Assembly (NCBI RefSeq): GCF_900078385.1
Contig: NZ_FLQR01000009.1
Location: 1-64,000 of the forward strand
From: an uncultured Microbacterium sp.
GTDB lineage: Bacteria; Actinomycetota; Actinomycetes; Actinomycetales; Microbacteriaceae
DNA: 64,000 bases
Direction of reading: 5' to 3'
The notes beneath the pieces were generated by a model. It was not told the origin of the DNA and did not search any database. It worked only from the letters and a program-made list of their open reading frames with translations. Position 1 is the stretch's first letter. The number at the start of each line of letters is the position of its first letter. Below are positions 31,689 to 41,205 of this stretch, piece by piece. A program made the position numbers and the translations under genes.

Positions 31689-33509
31689 TCAGGAGCGGAC
31701 GCGAGCCCGGAGAACGTCGATGCGGGACTGCAGCTGCGCGACGGTGGCCTGCGGCACGGCCGGTCCGCCGCAGACGCGACGCAGCTCCGCGTGCACGGCG
31801 CCGTGCGGCTCGCCGCTCTGCCGCGCGTACACCCCGACGAGGCTGTTCAGCAGCTGGCGCTGCTCCCGGAGCGTCCGGTGCAGCGGCGCCGGCAGGGCCG
31901 GGGCGACCGCGTCCCCCTCGGTCTGCTCGCGCGCCTCGCGGACGCGCCGGTGCCGGGACTGCCGGGACTGCCGCTGCATCAGGAGCTCGTGGACGTGCTC
32001 CGGCTCGAGCAGGCCCGGGAGCCCCAGGAACTCCTCCTCCTCCGGCGTTCCGGGGACCGCGAGCTGCCCGAACTCGCGACCGTCGTACAGGACGCGGTCG
32101 AAGTGCGCGACCGACCCGAGCGCTTGATATGTGAACTCCTGCTCGAGCTCGTCCGAGGCCTTCTCCTCGCGCTCGGCCGCGTCGAGCAGGCCGTCCTCGA
32201 GACCGTCCTCGTCCTTCTCGCCGCGGTCGAGCGCGTGGTCGCGTTCCCGCTCGAGCTCGCCCGCGAGGGTCAGCAGCTGCGGCACGTTCGGGAGGAACAC
32301 GGATGCCGACTCGCCGCGGCGGCGCGCACGGACGAACCGGCCGATGGCCTGTGCGAAGAACAGCGGCGTCGAGGCGGACGTCGCGTACACGCCGACGGCG
32401 AGCCGCGGGACGTCGACGCCTTCGGAGACCATCCGGACGGCGACCATCCAGCGCGTCGTGCTCTGCCCGAACGTCTCGATCCGCCCTGAGGCCGCCTTGT
32501 CGTCGGAGAGGACGACGGCGGGCGCCTCACCCGTGATGTCGCGGAGGATCGCGGCGTATGCCCGGGCGGCCGTCTGGTCGGTCGCGATGACGAGCCCGCC
32601 GGCATCCGGGACGTCCTGACGCACCTCGCTCAGGCGCCGGTCCGCGGAGCGCAGCACCGCGGGAATCCAGTCGCCTTCGGGGTCCAGCGCCGTCCGCCAA
32701 GCCTGGGATGTGACGTCCTTCGTGTTGTCCTGCCCCAGGTGGGCTTCCAGCTCATCGCCCGCGCGGGTGCGCCACCGCATCTTCCCGGCGTAGACGAGGA
32801 ACAGCACCGGACGCACGACGCCGTCGGCGAGGGCCCGGCCGTAGCCGTAGTTGTAGTCGGTGCGGGAGAGGCGGATGCCCTTGTCGTTCGGGTGGTACTC
32901 GACGAACGGGATCGGCGCGGTGTCGCTGCGGAAGGGCGTGCCGCTCAGCAGCAGACGCCGCGTCGCGCGGCCGTACGCGTCGCGGAGCGCCTCGCCCCAG
33001 CTGAGCGCATCGCCGCCGTGGTGCACTTCGTCGAGGATGACGAGGGTGCGGGACTCCTCGACGATCCGCCGATGCACGGAGGACTTGACTGCCACCTGCG
33101 CGTAGGTCACCGCGACGCCGTGGTACTGCCGCGACGGGGTGCGCTGCCCGTTGCTGAAGCGGGGATCGAGGCGGATCGAGACGCGGGCCGCGGCATCCGC
33201 CCACTGCGTCTTCAGGTGCTCCGTGGGGGCGACCACGACGATGCGGTCGATCACGCCGCGGCGCAGCAGTTCGCTCGCGAGGCGCAGCGCGAAAGTCGTC
33301 TTCCCGGCGCCGGGGGTCGCGGCGGCGAGGTAGTCCCGAGGCCCCTTGCCGATGCCCTCCGGGCCGTCCATGCCGAAGTACTGGTCGAGAGCCTCGGCCT
33401 GCCAGGCGCGCAGGCGCTGCGCCGTGCCCCAGGGCGCTCGCTGCGGGAACGACGGCGACAGGTGCTCGGCGGCGAAGCTGCCGAAATGCTCCTGCTGGTC
33501 CTCGTACAC
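31689..33509 (-). CDS. DEAD/DEAH-box SF2 helicase
   Basis: A 606-residue SF2 protein. Walker A reads AAATPGAGKTTFAL near residue 65, the DExH box is ILDEVHHGGDALSWG, motif III is LLSGTPFRSD, and the second RecA domain ends QAIGRFVRARRRGESASVFLP. A very acidic stretch (GEKDEDGLEDGLLDAAEREE) and an Arg/Gln-rich coiled C-terminus follow. TAGGGT eight bases before the GTG supports the start. No nuclease domain is seen. The role, perhaps in DNA repair or RNA metabolism, is unknown. It is divergent from the SGNH hydrolase gene. Confidence 0.87.
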   Translation of the reverse strand: MYEDQQEHFGSFAAEHLSPSFPQRAPWGTAQRLRAWQAEALDQYFGMDGPEGIGKGPRDYLAAATPGAGKTTFALRLASELLRRGVIDRIVVVAPTEHLKTQWADAAARVSIRLDPRFSNGQRTPSRQYHGVAVTYAQVAVKSSVHRRIVEESRTLVILDEVHHGGDALSWGEALRDAYGRATRRLLLSGTPFRSDTAPIPFVEYHPNDKGIRLSRTDYNYGYGRALADGVVRPVLFLVYAGKMRWRTRAGDELEAHLGQDNTKDVTSQAWRTALDPEGDWIPAVLRSADRRLSEVRQDVPDAGGLVIATDQTAARAYAAILRDITGEAPAVVLSDDKAASGRIETFGQSTTRWMVAVRMVSEGVDVPRLAVGVYATSASTPLFFAQAIGRFVRARRRGESASVFLPNVPQLLTLAGELERERDHALDRGEKDEDGLEDGLLDAAEREEKASDELEQEFTYQALGSVAHFDRVLYDGREFGQLAVPGTPEEEEFLGLPGLLEPEHVHELLMQRQSRQSRHRRVREAREQTEGDAVAPALPAPLHRTLREQRQLLNSLVGVYARQSGEPHGAVHAELRRVCGGPAVPQATVAQLQSRIDVLRARVRS

Positions 33510-33576
33510 GAAGGACCACCCTAAGCGAGATGTCGGACGCGCTAGCGTGGAAGGGACCCGGAGTCGAGGAAGTGTG

Positions 33577-34434
33577 ATGTCTGAAGACGAGGCCGCTGCG
33601 AGGCCCGAGCCCGTGCCGTACACCCTGAACGAGACGGCGCACCCGTGGCGTCGGATGGTCGCGGTCGGCGACTCGTTCACGGAGGGCATCGGCGACCCCG
33701 ATCCGCTGCGCCCCGGCGGTCACCGCGGCTGGGCCGACCGTGTCGCGGAGGTCCTCGCGGCATCCGTCGACGACTTCGCCTACGCCAACCTCGCGGTCCG
33801 CGGGAAGCTCATCGGCCAGATCGCGGATCAGATCGAACCCGCCCTGGCCCTGCGCCCCGACCTCGTGACCTTCTCCGCGGGTGGGAACGACGTGATCCGG
33901 CCCGGCGGCGACCCCGACGCCGTCGCGCAGCAGTTCGAGGACGCCGTCATCCGGCTCTCCTCCGACGGGGCGACCGTCGTGGTGTTCACGGCGATCGACA
34001 CGAACTTCACGCCGGTGTTCCGCGGCATCCGCGGCCGGGTCGCGATCTACAACGAGAACATCCGCGCGATCGCGGAGCGCTACGACTGCATCGTGGCCGA
34101 CCAGTGGGCGCTGAAGGAAGTGCAGGACATGCGGTTCTTCGACGACGACCGCCTGCACTACAACGCGCTCGGCCATCACGAGGTGGCCCGGATGGTGCTG
34201 CGCGCGCTCAACGTCCCGAACGATCTGCAGGCGATGCAGCCCGAACCCCTCCCCCGCCTCACGTGGCGCGCGGCCCGCACGAACGACATCGTGTGGGCGC
34301 GGACGCACCTGGTGCCGTGGGTGCTGCGGCGCGTGCGGCACCAGTCCTCCGGGGATGCCATCACCGCGAAGCGCCCGGATGCGCTGCCGGTGCAGCGGCG
34401 CGTGATCGCCGAGGAGCCCTCCGCCGCGGACTGA
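33577..34434 (+). CDS. SGNH/GDSL hydrolase
   Basis: A 285-residue SGNH-fold esterase/lipase. Block I is VAVGDSFTEGIGD with the catalytic Ser, block III is SAGGNDVIRPGGD with Gly/Asn of the oxyanion hole, and block V is DDDRLHYNALGHHEVA with the Asp-His pair. No signal peptide, so it is cytoplasmic; the C-terminal 70 residues are an extra helical tail. The ATG at 33577 has a GAGGAAG site. The substrate is unknown. Confidence 0.9.
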   Translation: MSEDEAAARPEPVPYTLNETAHPWRRMVAVGDSFTEGIGDPDPLRPGGHRGWADRVAEVLAASVDDFAYANLAVRGKLIGQIADQIEPALALRPDLVTFSAGGNDVIRPGGDPDAVAQQFEDAVIRLSSDGATVVVFTAIDTNFTPVFRGIRGRVAIYNENIRAIAERYDCIVADQWALKEVQDMRFFDDDRLHYNALGHHEVARMVLRALNVPNDLQAMQPEPLPRLTWRAARTNDIVWARTHLVPWVLRRVRHQSSGDAITAKRPDALPVQRRVIAEEPSAAD

Positions 34435-34452
34435 GATCGTCGGTCGCGCGCG

Positions 34453-35253
34453 TCAGTCGCGCGGGCGCAGCTCCCACAGGGCCACGGCGGCGGCGGCCGC
34501 GACGTTGAGCGAGTCGACGCCGCCCGCCATCGGGATGGTGACGACGGTGTCGGCGGCCTGCAGCGCACGGCGGGAGAGGCCGTCGCCCTCGGCGCCCATC
34601 AGCAGCGCGACCCGCTCGGGGCGGGCGGCGGAGAAGACGTCCAGCCGCACGGCGCCCTCGGCGAGGGCGAGCGCGGCGAGGTGCAGGCCCGCGTCGTGCA
34701 GGATGCCGCCGGCCTCCGGCCACGCCGGCAGCCGCGTCCACGGCACCTGGAACACCGTCCCCATGCTCACGCGGACGCTGCGGCGGTACAGGGGGTCGGC
34801 GCAGCGGGGCGTGACGAGCACGGCGTCGGCGCCGATCCCCGCCGCCGCGCGGAACGCGGCACCCACATTCGTGTGGTCCACGATGTCCTCTAGCACCAGC
34901 ACGAGCCGGGCACCGGCGACGGTGTCGGCGACGGACGGCAGGGCGGGGCGATGCATGGCGGCGAGCGCACCGCGGTGGACGGCGTAGCCCGTGACCTGCT
35001 CGGCGACCTCGTCCGACACAACGTAGACCGGCGCGTCTCCCGCGAGCGCGGTCACGTCGTCGAGCCACTTCTCCTGCACGAGCACCGACCGCGGCCGGTG
35101 TCCGGCGGCGATCGCGCGGGCGATGACCTTCGCCGACTCGGCGATGTACAGCCCGCCCTCCGGCTCCAGCACACGACGCAGCGCCACATCGGTGAGGCCC
35201 CGGTAGTCCGCGAGCCGCGGATCGTGCTCGTCGTCGATCCGCAGGAGGGGCAT
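34453..35253 (-). CDS. TrmH/SpoU-family RNA 2'-O-methyltransferase
   Basis: A 266-residue SPOUT methyltransferase. The N-terminal substrate domain (EGGLYIAESAKVIARAIAAGHRPRSVLV) is followed by the knotted catalytic domain: LVLVLEDIVDHTNVGAAFRAAAGIGADAVLV, DPLYRRSVRVSMGTVFQVP, LLMGAEGDGLS and VTIPMAGGVDSLNVAAAAAV. These three blocks are the SpoU motifs 1-3. It methylates a ribose in rRNA or tRNA; the exact site is unknown. It converges with the SGNH gene. Confidence 0.92.
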   Translation of the reverse strand: MPLLRIDDEHDPRLADYRGLTDVALRRVLEPEGGLYIAESAKVIARAIAAGHRPRSVLVQEKWLDDVTALAGDAPVYVVSDEVAEQVTGYAVHRGALAAMHRPALPSVADTVAGARLVLVLEDIVDHTNVGAAFRAAAGIGADAVLVTPRCADPLYRRSVRVSMGTVFQVPWTRLPAWPEAGGILHDAGLHLAALALAEGAVRLDVFSAARPERVALLMGAEGDGLSRRALQAADTVVTIPMAGGVDSLNVAAAAAVALWELRPRD

Positions 35254-35314
35254 GGCTCCATGCTGTCACGCCCCGCGTAACATCCCGGAAAACGAGGGCG
35301 CGTAGGCTCGGGCC

Positions 35315-36172
35315 GTGGCAGCGCAGACGACGATCGATCCCGACCCGGCGGTCACCGCCGCCGTCGGGCGCGCGATCGACGCCCTCGCGGGCCGGAAGGT
35401 CGCCGTGCTGACCGGGGCGGGCGTGTCGACGGACTCCGGCATCCCGGACTATCGCGGCAAGGGCGCGCCGACCCGCACGCCGATGACGGCCCAGCAGTTC
35501 CTCGCGAGCGACGCGGCCCGCCGCCGGTACTGGGTGGGCAGCCACCTCGGCTGGCAGGCGTTCTCGGCGTCCCGTCCCAACGACGGCCACACCGCGCTCG
35601 CCGACCTCGAGCGCGCCGGCATCGCGACCGGCGTCATCACGCAGAACGTGGACGGCCTGCACCTGCGCGCCGGCAGCCGGCGCGTCGTCGAGCTGCACGG
35701 GACGATGCGGCGGGTGTTCTGCACGCATTGCGGGCAGGTCTTCGACCGGCGGGACCTCGCTGTGCGCGTCGAGCTCGCGAACCCGTGGATCACCGTGCCG
35801 GAGGGCATCAAGCTCGGCCCCGACGGCGACGTGCTGCCCGAGTCGAGCGACGGCTTCGTCATCCCGGACTGCAGCGTCTGCGGCGGGATGCTGAAGCCCG
35901 ACGTCGTCTTCTTCGGCGAGTACATCCCGGCGGAGAAGTTCCGGGAGGCCGAGCAGCTCGTCGGCACCAGCGAGGCGCTCATCGTGGCGGGATCCTCGCT
36001 CGTCGTGAACTCCGGCATCCGCCTCGTCGAACGCGCGCGCCGCCGCCGACTGCCCGTCGTCATCATCAATCGCGGGGAGACCCGGGCGGATGCCAAGGCG
36101 ACCGTCAAGGTGGACACCGGGACCAGCGAAGCGCTGCCCGTCATCGCGCGGGCGCTGACTGCGCTGCGGTGA
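35315..36172 (+). CDS. Sir2-family NAD-dependent protein deacetylase
   Basis: A 285-residue sirtuin. NAD-binding GAGVSTDSGIPDYRG lies near residue 34. TQNVDGLH follows, then the catalytic His128 in ELHG. A zinc site has C136 and C139 (FCTHCG) and the pair in CSVCGG. KPDVVFFGE and VAGSSLVVNSGIRLV are also present. It removes acyl groups from lysines using NAD. TAGGCT six bases before the GTG implies a leaderless transcript. It precedes a histidine phosphatase gene by 34 bases, which has its own promoter. Confidence 0.94.
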   Translation: MAAQTTIDPDPAVTAAVGRAIDALAGRKVAVLTGAGVSTDSGIPDYRGKGAPTRTPMTAQQFLASDAARRRYWVGSHLGWQAFSASRPNDGHTALADLERAGIATGVITQNVDGLHLRAGSRRVVELHGTMRRVFCTHCGQVFDRRDLAVRVELANPWITVPEGIKLGPDGDVLPESSDGFVIPDCSVCGGMLKPDVVFFGEYIPAEKFREAEQLVGTSEALIVAGSSLVVNSGIRLVERARRRRLPVVIINRGETRADAKATVKVDTGTSEALPVIARALTALR

Positions 36173-36206
36173 ACCCCGCCGCTCTCTCGGACCGTAGGCT
36201 CGACGG

Positions 36207-36812
36207 GTGACGACTCTCACCCTCGTGCGCCACGGCGAGACCGATTGGAACCTCAACCGGCTCATCCAGGGCTCCACCGACATCCCCCTGAACGACACCG
36301 GACGCGGTCAGGCCCGCGCGACCGGTCTCCGCCTCAAGGAGGAGCTCGCGGCGGAGTCGCCGCTCGTCGTCGCCTCCAGCGACCTGTCCCGCGCACACGA
36401 GACCGCCCGCATCATCGCCGCCGAGCTCGGCGCCGCCGAGCCGCGCACGTACCCGCAGCTCCGCGAGCGCAGCTACGGCGATGCCGAGGGCGTCGATGTG
36501 CACGAGTTCCTCGAGCGCTGGGGCGATTGGACCACCGCCGAGATCCCGAACGCCGAACCGTGGGCCGACGTCCGCACGCGCGCCGTCGCGGGCCTCCGGC
36601 GCGTCACGCGCGACGCGCGGCGGCTGACGGCCCCGGCCGCGCCGTCGCTCGTGATCGTCTCGCACGGCGCGCTGATCCGCGAGCTCATCCGGCACGCGAC
36701 CGGTGGGGCGTTCCCCGCCGAGGGCGAGAAGCTCGCGAACGGCTCGACGCACACCTTCCTCGTCGAGCGCGACCGCCTGAGCCTGCTGTCCTACGTCGGC
36801 GTCATCCACTGA
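36207..36812 (+). CDS. Histidine phosphatase family protein
   Basis: A 201-residue phosphoglycerate-mutase-like phosphatase. The catalytic LVRHGETDWNLNRLIQGSTDIPLNDTGRGQA is at the N-terminus, ASSDLSRAHETARIIA follows, and the second histidine is in VSHGALIREL. Lacking the longer dPGM inserts, it is a phosphatase rather than a glycolytic mutase. TAGGCT six bases before the GTG implies a leaderless transcript. Its stop codon forms part of the hairpin at 36810-36839. Confidence 0.92.
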   Translation: MTTLTLVRHGETDWNLNRLIQGSTDIPLNDTGRGQARATGLRLKEELAAESPLVVASSDLSRAHETARIIAAELGAAEPRTYPQLRERSYGDAEGVDVHEFLERWGDWTTAEIPNAEPWADVRTRAVAGLRRVTRDARRLTAPAAPSLVIVSHGALIRELIRHATGGAFPAEGEKLANGSTHTFLVERDRLSLLSYVGVIH

Positions 36813-36839
36813 CCCGCGGCCGCCCGCGGGCGCGGGTCA
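36810..36839. terminator. Bidirectional hairpin joining two convergent stop codons
   Basis: Inverted repeat with 9-base arms TGACCCGCG and CGCGGGTCA, loop 12 bases. The TGA of the left arm ends the histidine phosphatase gene and the complementary TCA of the right arm is the stop of the CitE-like gene. Confidence 0.6.
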
Positions 36840-37649
36840 GGCGTCGGCGCGGCGGACGAGCGTGCGGGCGTGCCGCAGCACGGGCTCGTCGACCATACGG
36901 CCATCGAGCGCGAAGACGCCGCGCTGCCCTTCGGCGGCGGCGAGGACGCCCCGCGCCCACGCGAGCGCACCGGGGTCGGGGCGGTAGGCGGCACGGATCG
37001 CGGACACCTGGTCGGGATGGATGCAGGCGGTCGCCGCGAAGCCGCTCGCCGCCGCATCCGCGGCCTCCCGCGCGAGCCCCTTCTGGTCGGCGATGTCCAG
37101 GTGCACGGCGTCGATCGCGGCCTTGCCGCGGGCGCCGGCGGCGAGCAGCACGCGCGCGCGGGCGTGCCGGGCGACGTCGCGGTAGCCCCCCTTGGGCTTC
37201 CGGCTGGCGGTGCCGCCGAGCGAGGCGACGAGATCCTCGGCGCCCCACATCAGCGCGACGACGTTGTCCAGTGCCGCGATCTTCTCGGCCGCGACGACGC
37301 CGCGCGCCGTCTCGCACAGCGCGATGACCGCGAAGCGCCGATCGAGGCGCCCGATCTGCTTGGCCGACTCGGCTTTGGCGACCATGACGGTGCGATAGTC
37401 CGTCAGCGAAAGGGTCGCGAGGTCGGACTCGATGTGCTCGCCGTCCAGCGCGTTCACGCGGACGATCGTGTGCTCCGGGTCGAGGTCGGACTCCATGACC
37501 GCGCCGCGGGCGAAGGCCTTCGCGTCCGCGGACACGGCGTCCTCGAGGTCGAGGATCACGGCGTCGGCGCGGCCCGCCGCCTTCGCGAACCGCTCCGGCC
37601 GGTCGGCGGGGCAGAACAGCAGCGCCGGGCCCATCGCGAAGCCGCTCAC
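36837..37649 (-). CDS. citE: CitE-like HpcH/HpaI-family acyl-CoA lyase
   Basis: A 270-residue TIM-barrel lyase: LFCPADRPERFAKAAGRADAVILDLEDAVS near the start with the metal-binding region, TIVRVNALD, RRFAVIALCETARGVVAAEKIA, and MWGAEDLVASLGG with the second metal ligand, and ACIHPDQV. The M. tuberculosis homologue in the same gene context (Rv2498c) has been described as a beta-hydroxyacyl-CoA lyase. Here it is the last gene of the acyl-CoA operon. The GTG start overlaps the MaoC gene stop by four bases; ATG at the sixth codon is an alternative. Confidence 0.9.
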   Translation of the reverse strand: MSGFAMGPALLFCPADRPERFAKAAGRADAVILDLEDAVSADAKAFARGAVMESDLDPEHTIVRVNALDGEHIESDLATLSLTDYRTVMVAKAESAKQIGRLDRRFAVIALCETARGVVAAEKIAALDNVVALMWGAEDLVASLGGTASRKPKGGYRDVARHARARVLLAAGARGKAAIDAVHLDIADQKGLAREAADAAASGFAATACIHPDQVSAIRAAYRPDPGALAWARGVLAAAEGQRGVFALDGRMVDEPVLRHARTLVRRADA

Positions 37650-38125
37650 GACTGCTCCTCGGCGGGGGTGCAGAGCATGAGCGCGACACGCGTCGCCGTC
37701 GCGACGACGGTGCCGTCCTGATTGCGGCCGGTGTGCCGCATCGTCACGACGCCCTGCCCGACACGGGACCGCGACAGGCGCGTCTCGAGGATCTCGGTGT
37801 CGACGTACAGCGTGTCCCCGTGCAGCAGCGGCGCGGGGAACGCGATGTCCGACAGGCCGAGCTGCGCGACGAGCGTCCCCTGCGTCACCTGCGCGACGGA
37901 GGCTCCGACCATCGTCGCGAGGGTCCACATGGAGTTCATGAGACGCTCGCCGAACTCCTGAGTGGCCGCGTACGCGGCATCCAGGTGCAGCGCCTGCGTG
38001 TTCATCGTGAGGGCGGAGAACAGCACGTTGTCGGCCTCGGTGGCCGTGCGTCCCGGGCGATGGTAGAACACGTCGCCCACCGCGAGCTCGTCGACGTACC
38101 GGCCGCGCTGCAGGATCTCGGTCAC
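37646..38125 (-). CDS. MaoC-family enoyl-CoA hydratase
   Basis: A 159-residue hot-dog-fold hydratase: YVDELAVGDVFYHRPGRTATEADNVLFSALTMNTQALHLDAAYAA contains the family Asp-His-type substrate segment; FPAPLLHGDTLYVDTEIL follows. The corresponding M. tuberculosis gene (Rv2499c) has the same place between fadE19 and citE. In this operon it would hydrate the enoyl-CoA made by the dehydrogenase and carboxylase steps, probably with R stereochemistry, and pass the product to the CitE-like lyase. Overlap of four bases couples it to citE. Confidence 0.9.
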   Translation of the reverse strand: MTEILQRGRYVDELAVGDVFYHRPGRTATEADNVLFSALTMNTQALHLDAAYAATQEFGERLMNSMWTLATMVGASVAQVTQGTLVAQLGLSDIAFPAPLLHGDTLYVDTEILETRLSRSRVGQGVVTMRHTGRNQDGTVVATATRVALMLCTPAEEQS

Positions 38126-38143
38126 GCTGTCACCGTACCCGGT

Positions 38144-39307
38144 TCACACGACGCCGAGGGCGCGGGCGATGACGAGCAGCTGCACCTCGGAGGTGCCCTC
38201 TCCGATCTCCAGGATCTTCGAATCGCGGTAGTGCCGGGCGACGGGGTACTCGTTCATGAACCCGTTGCCGCCGAAGATCTGCGTCGCGTCGCGCGCGTTG
38301 TCCATCGCGGCGTCGCTCGAGGTGAGCTTCGCGATCGCGGCCTCCGTCTTGAAGGGCTTCCCCGCATCGCGCAGGCGTGCGGCGTGCAGCCACGCGAGCC
38401 GCGCGACGTGCACGCGCTGCTGCATGCGCGCGAGCATGAACTGGATGGACTGCCGTGTCGACAGCTGCTCGCCGAACACGATGCGGCTGCGGGCGTAGTC
38501 GGCGGCGGCCTCCAGGCATCCTTCCGCCGCTCCCGTGGAGAGCGCCGCGATCGCGATGCGGCCTTCGTCGAGGATGTGCAGGAAGTTCGCGAACCCGCGC
38601 CCGCGCTCCCCCAGCAGGTTCGCCTCGGGAACGCGCGCGCCGGAGAAGGTGAGCGGATGCGTGTCGCTCGCATGCCAGCCGACCTTGTCGTACGCGGGCT
38701 CCACCGTGAAGCCGGGCGTGCCCGACGGGACGATGATCGTCGAGATCTCCTTGCGTCCCTCGGTCTCGCCGGTGACGGCCGTGACCGTGACGAACCGTGT
38801 GATCGGCGTGCCGGAGTTCGTGATGAACTGCTTGGCCCCGTCGATGACCCACTCCCCGGCCTCCAGTCGCGCGGTGGTGCGGGTCGCGCCGGCGTCCGAC
38901 CCGGCCTCGGGCTCGGTGAGTCCGAACCCGGCGAGCGCGCGGCCGGCCAGCAGATCCGGCAGCAGCTCGGCGCGCTGCGCGTCGGTGCCGAACCGGAACA
39001 CCGGCATGGCGCCGAGGCTCACTCCGGCCTCGAGGGTGATCGCGAGGGACTGGTCGACGCGCCCGAGCGCCTCGATCGCGAGGCAGAGCGTGAGGTAGTC
39101 GCCGCCCTGTCCCCCGACCTCCTCGGGGAACGGCAGGCCGAACAGGCCGAGGTCGCCCATCTGCGCGACGACATCCATCGGCAGGGTCTTCGTGCGGTCG
39201 GCCTCATACGAGACCGGCGCGACGACCTCGTCGGCGAAGGCGCGGACGAGCCGGGCGAGCTCGAGCTGCTCCTCGTCGAGTCCGTACGTGGACAGGTCAA
39301 TCGTCAT
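38144..39307 (-). CDS. Acyl-CoA dehydrogenase (isovaleryl-CoA-type context)
   Basis: A 387-residue flavoprotein. [22 protein letters not shown] and [14 protein letters not shown] form the FAD/substrate region. The C-terminal domain contains [58 protein letters not shown], where the Glu of IGEGTS-type segments lies. By synteny with M. tuberculosis fadE19 it should act on branched-chain acyl-CoA such as isovaleryl-CoA. The ATG overlaps the upstream carboxylase gene end by 11 bases. Confidence 0.92.
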   Translation of the reverse strand: MTIDLSTYGLDEEQLELARLVRAFADEVVAPVSYEADRTKTLPMDVVAQMGDLGLFGLPFPEEVGGQGGDYLTLCLAIEALGRVDQSLAITLEAGVSLGAMPVFRFGTDAQRAELLPDLLAGRALAGFGLTEPEAGSDAGATRTTARLEAGEWVIDGAKQFITNSGTPITRFVTVTAVTGETEGRKEISTIIVPSGTPGFTVEPAYDKVGWHASDTHPLTFSGARVPEANLLGERGRGFANFLHILDEGRIAIAALSTGAAEGCLEAAADYARSRIVFGEQLSTRQSIQFMLARMQQRVHVARLAWLHAARLRDAGKPFKTEAAIAKLTSSDAAMDNARDATQIFGGNGFMNEYPVARHYRDSKILEIGEGTSEVQLLVIARALGVV

Positions 39308-41201
39308 CGGTTCCCTCCCGGGTCTCGGCGGCCACATCGGCCAGCAGTTCGTCGCGGCGCACCTGAGCGCCCACGGCCACGTGCACGCGCGCGACGCCGT
39401 CGTGCGGCGCCGTCACGGAGTGCTCCATCTTCATCGCCTCGACGGTCACCAGACGGTCACCGGCAGCCACGACCGCACCGTCGGCGACGTGCACCGCCAC
39501 GACGGTCCCGGGCATGGGCGCGCGCAGCTCGGGGCTCTGCGCCCCCGCGTCGCGGCCGCGCGCGGCGAGGCGCTCGGCGAGTGCGGCCTCGCGGGTGACC
39601 GGGCGGAGCCGGTGCGTCCCGGCGTCGGTGTGCACCCAGAGGGCGCCGTCGACATCCACCGCGACATCCGCGGTCGGCCCGCCCGCCGTGGCCCGGTGCA
39701 GCACACCGGCCTCGTCGCGCAGCAGCACCGCGCGGGGCTCGCGCCGACCGCCCTCCCGCCAGCCCGGGAGCGACCCCCAGACGCCGGTCGCGGCCGGCGG
39801 CGCGAGGTGCGCGGCCGCGGCCGCGAGCGCCTCCGGCGACGGAGCCGCCGCCTCGGGTGCCGGCATCCGGTCGATGAGGCCCGTGTCCAGGTCGCCGGCC
39901 CGTACGGCGGGGTCGGCGAGGAGGCGCCGTAGGAAGGCGATGTTGGTGTCGACCCCGAGGAGGACGGTGTCGGCCAGGGCCGCATCGAGACGCTCCACCG
40001 CGACGGTGCGGTCCGCGCCGTGGGCGATGACCTTCGCGATCATGGGGTCGTAGTCGGCCGTGACGATCGAGCCCGACTCGACGCCCGCGTCGGTGCGGAC
40101 ACCGGCGGCGGGGCGCCACAGCAGCACGTCTCCCGTGGCCGGCAGGAACCCGCGCTCGGGGCTCTCCGCGTACACGCGGGCTTCGATCGCGTGGCCGTCG
40201 AAGCGCACGTCGTCCTGCGTGAACGCGAGGGGCTCGCCGGCGGCGATCCGCAGCTGCTGCGCGACGAGGTCGATGCCGGTCACGAGCTCGGTGACGGGGT
40301 GCTCGACCTGCAGGCGCGTGTTCATCTCGATGAAGAAGCACTCCTCGGGGCTGTCGCCCGGGACGAGGAATTCGACGGTGCCGGCCCCGCGGTAGTCGAC
40401 GCTTGCGGCGGCCGCGCAGGCGGCCTCGCCGAGCCGTGCCCGCATGGCGGGGTCGACGAGGGGCGAGGGCGCCTCCTCGATGACCTTCTGGTGCCGGCGC
40501 TGCAGCGTGCACTCGCGCTCGCCGAGGTGCACGATGCGTCCGTGCGCGTCGGCGAGCACCTGGACCTCGATGTGCCGGGGGCGCTCGATGAGCCGCTCCA
40601 GCAGGAGCGTGTCGTCGCCGAAGGCGCTCGCCGCGACGCGCCGCGCGGCGGCGAGGGCCTCGGGCAGCTCGTCGAGGGTCCGGACGATCTGCATGCCCTT
40701 GCCGCCGCCGCCCGCCGAGGGCTTGACGAGCAGGGGCAGACCGACCTCGGCCGCCTGCACGGCGATCGCGGCATCGTCCAGCCCCGCCGCGCTGAATCCC
40801 GGCACGATCGGGACACCGTTGCCGGAGACCTGCGCCTTCGCGCGGATCTTGTCGCCCATGACCTCGAGCGCCCGCACATCGGGTCCGATGAAGACGATCC
40901 CGGCCGCGCGGCACGCGCGCGCGAAATCGGCGTTCTCGGAGAGGAACCCGTACCCCGGGTGGATCGCCTGCGCCCCGGTCTCGCGCGCCGCGCTGAGCAC
41001 GGCCTCCCCGTCGAGGTACGACTGCGCCGCCGGTGCCGGGCCGAGCCGCACGGCGACATCGGCCTCCCGGACATGCGGCGCGCCGGTGTCCGCATCGCTG
41101 AAGACGGCGACCGAGCGGATGCCGAGGGCCCGCAGCGTGCGGATGACGCGGCGCGCGATCTCCCCGCGATGGGCGACGAGGACGGTGTCGAAGAGGGTCA
41201 T
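39297..41201 (-). CDS. accA1: Acyl-CoA carboxylase alpha subunit (biotin carboxylase + BCCP)
   Basis: A 634-residue protein. Residues 1-450 are biotin carboxylase with [11 protein letters not shown] (ATP lid), [43 protein letters not shown] linker follows. Residues 560-630 are a biotin carrier domain with VEAMKMEH, whose lysine is biotinylated. The usual VANRGEIA near the N-terminus reads VAHRGEIA. It pairs with the beta subunit encoded just upstream. By synteny the complex is probably a methylcrotonyl-CoA (leucine) carboxylase. The ATG lies 4 bases after the beta-subunit stop. Confidence 0.93.
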   Translation of the reverse strand: MTLFDTVLVAHRGEIARRVIRTLRALGIRSVAVFSDADTGAPHVREADVAVRLGPAPAAQSYLDGEAVLSAARETGAQAIHPGYGFLSENADFARACRAAGIVFIGPDVRALEVMGDKIRAKAQVSGNGVPIVPGFSAAGLDDAAIAVQAAEVGLPLLVKPSAGGGGKGMQIVRTLDELPEALAAARRVAASAFGDDTLLLERLIERPRHIEVQVLADAHGRIVHLGERECTLQRRHQKVIEEAPSPLVDPAMRARLGEAACAAAASVDYRGAGTVEFLVPGDSPEECFFIEMNTRLQVEHPVTELVTGIDLVAQQLRIAAGEPLAFTQDDVRFDGHAIEARVYAESPERGFLPATGDVLLWRPAAGVRTDAGVESGSIVTADYDPMIAKVIAHGADRTVAVERLDAALADTVLLGVDTNIAFLRRLLADPAVRAGDLDTGLIDRMPAPEAAAPSPEALAAAAAHLAPPAATGVWGSLPGWREGGRREPRAVLLRDEAGVLHRATAGGPTADVAVDVDGALWVHTDAGTHRLRPVTREAALAERLAARGRDAGAQSPELRAPMPGTVVAVHVADGAVVAAGDRLVTVEAMKMEHSVTAPHDGVARVHVAVGAQVRRDELLADVAAETREGTDDD

Positions 41202-41205
41202 CGCG

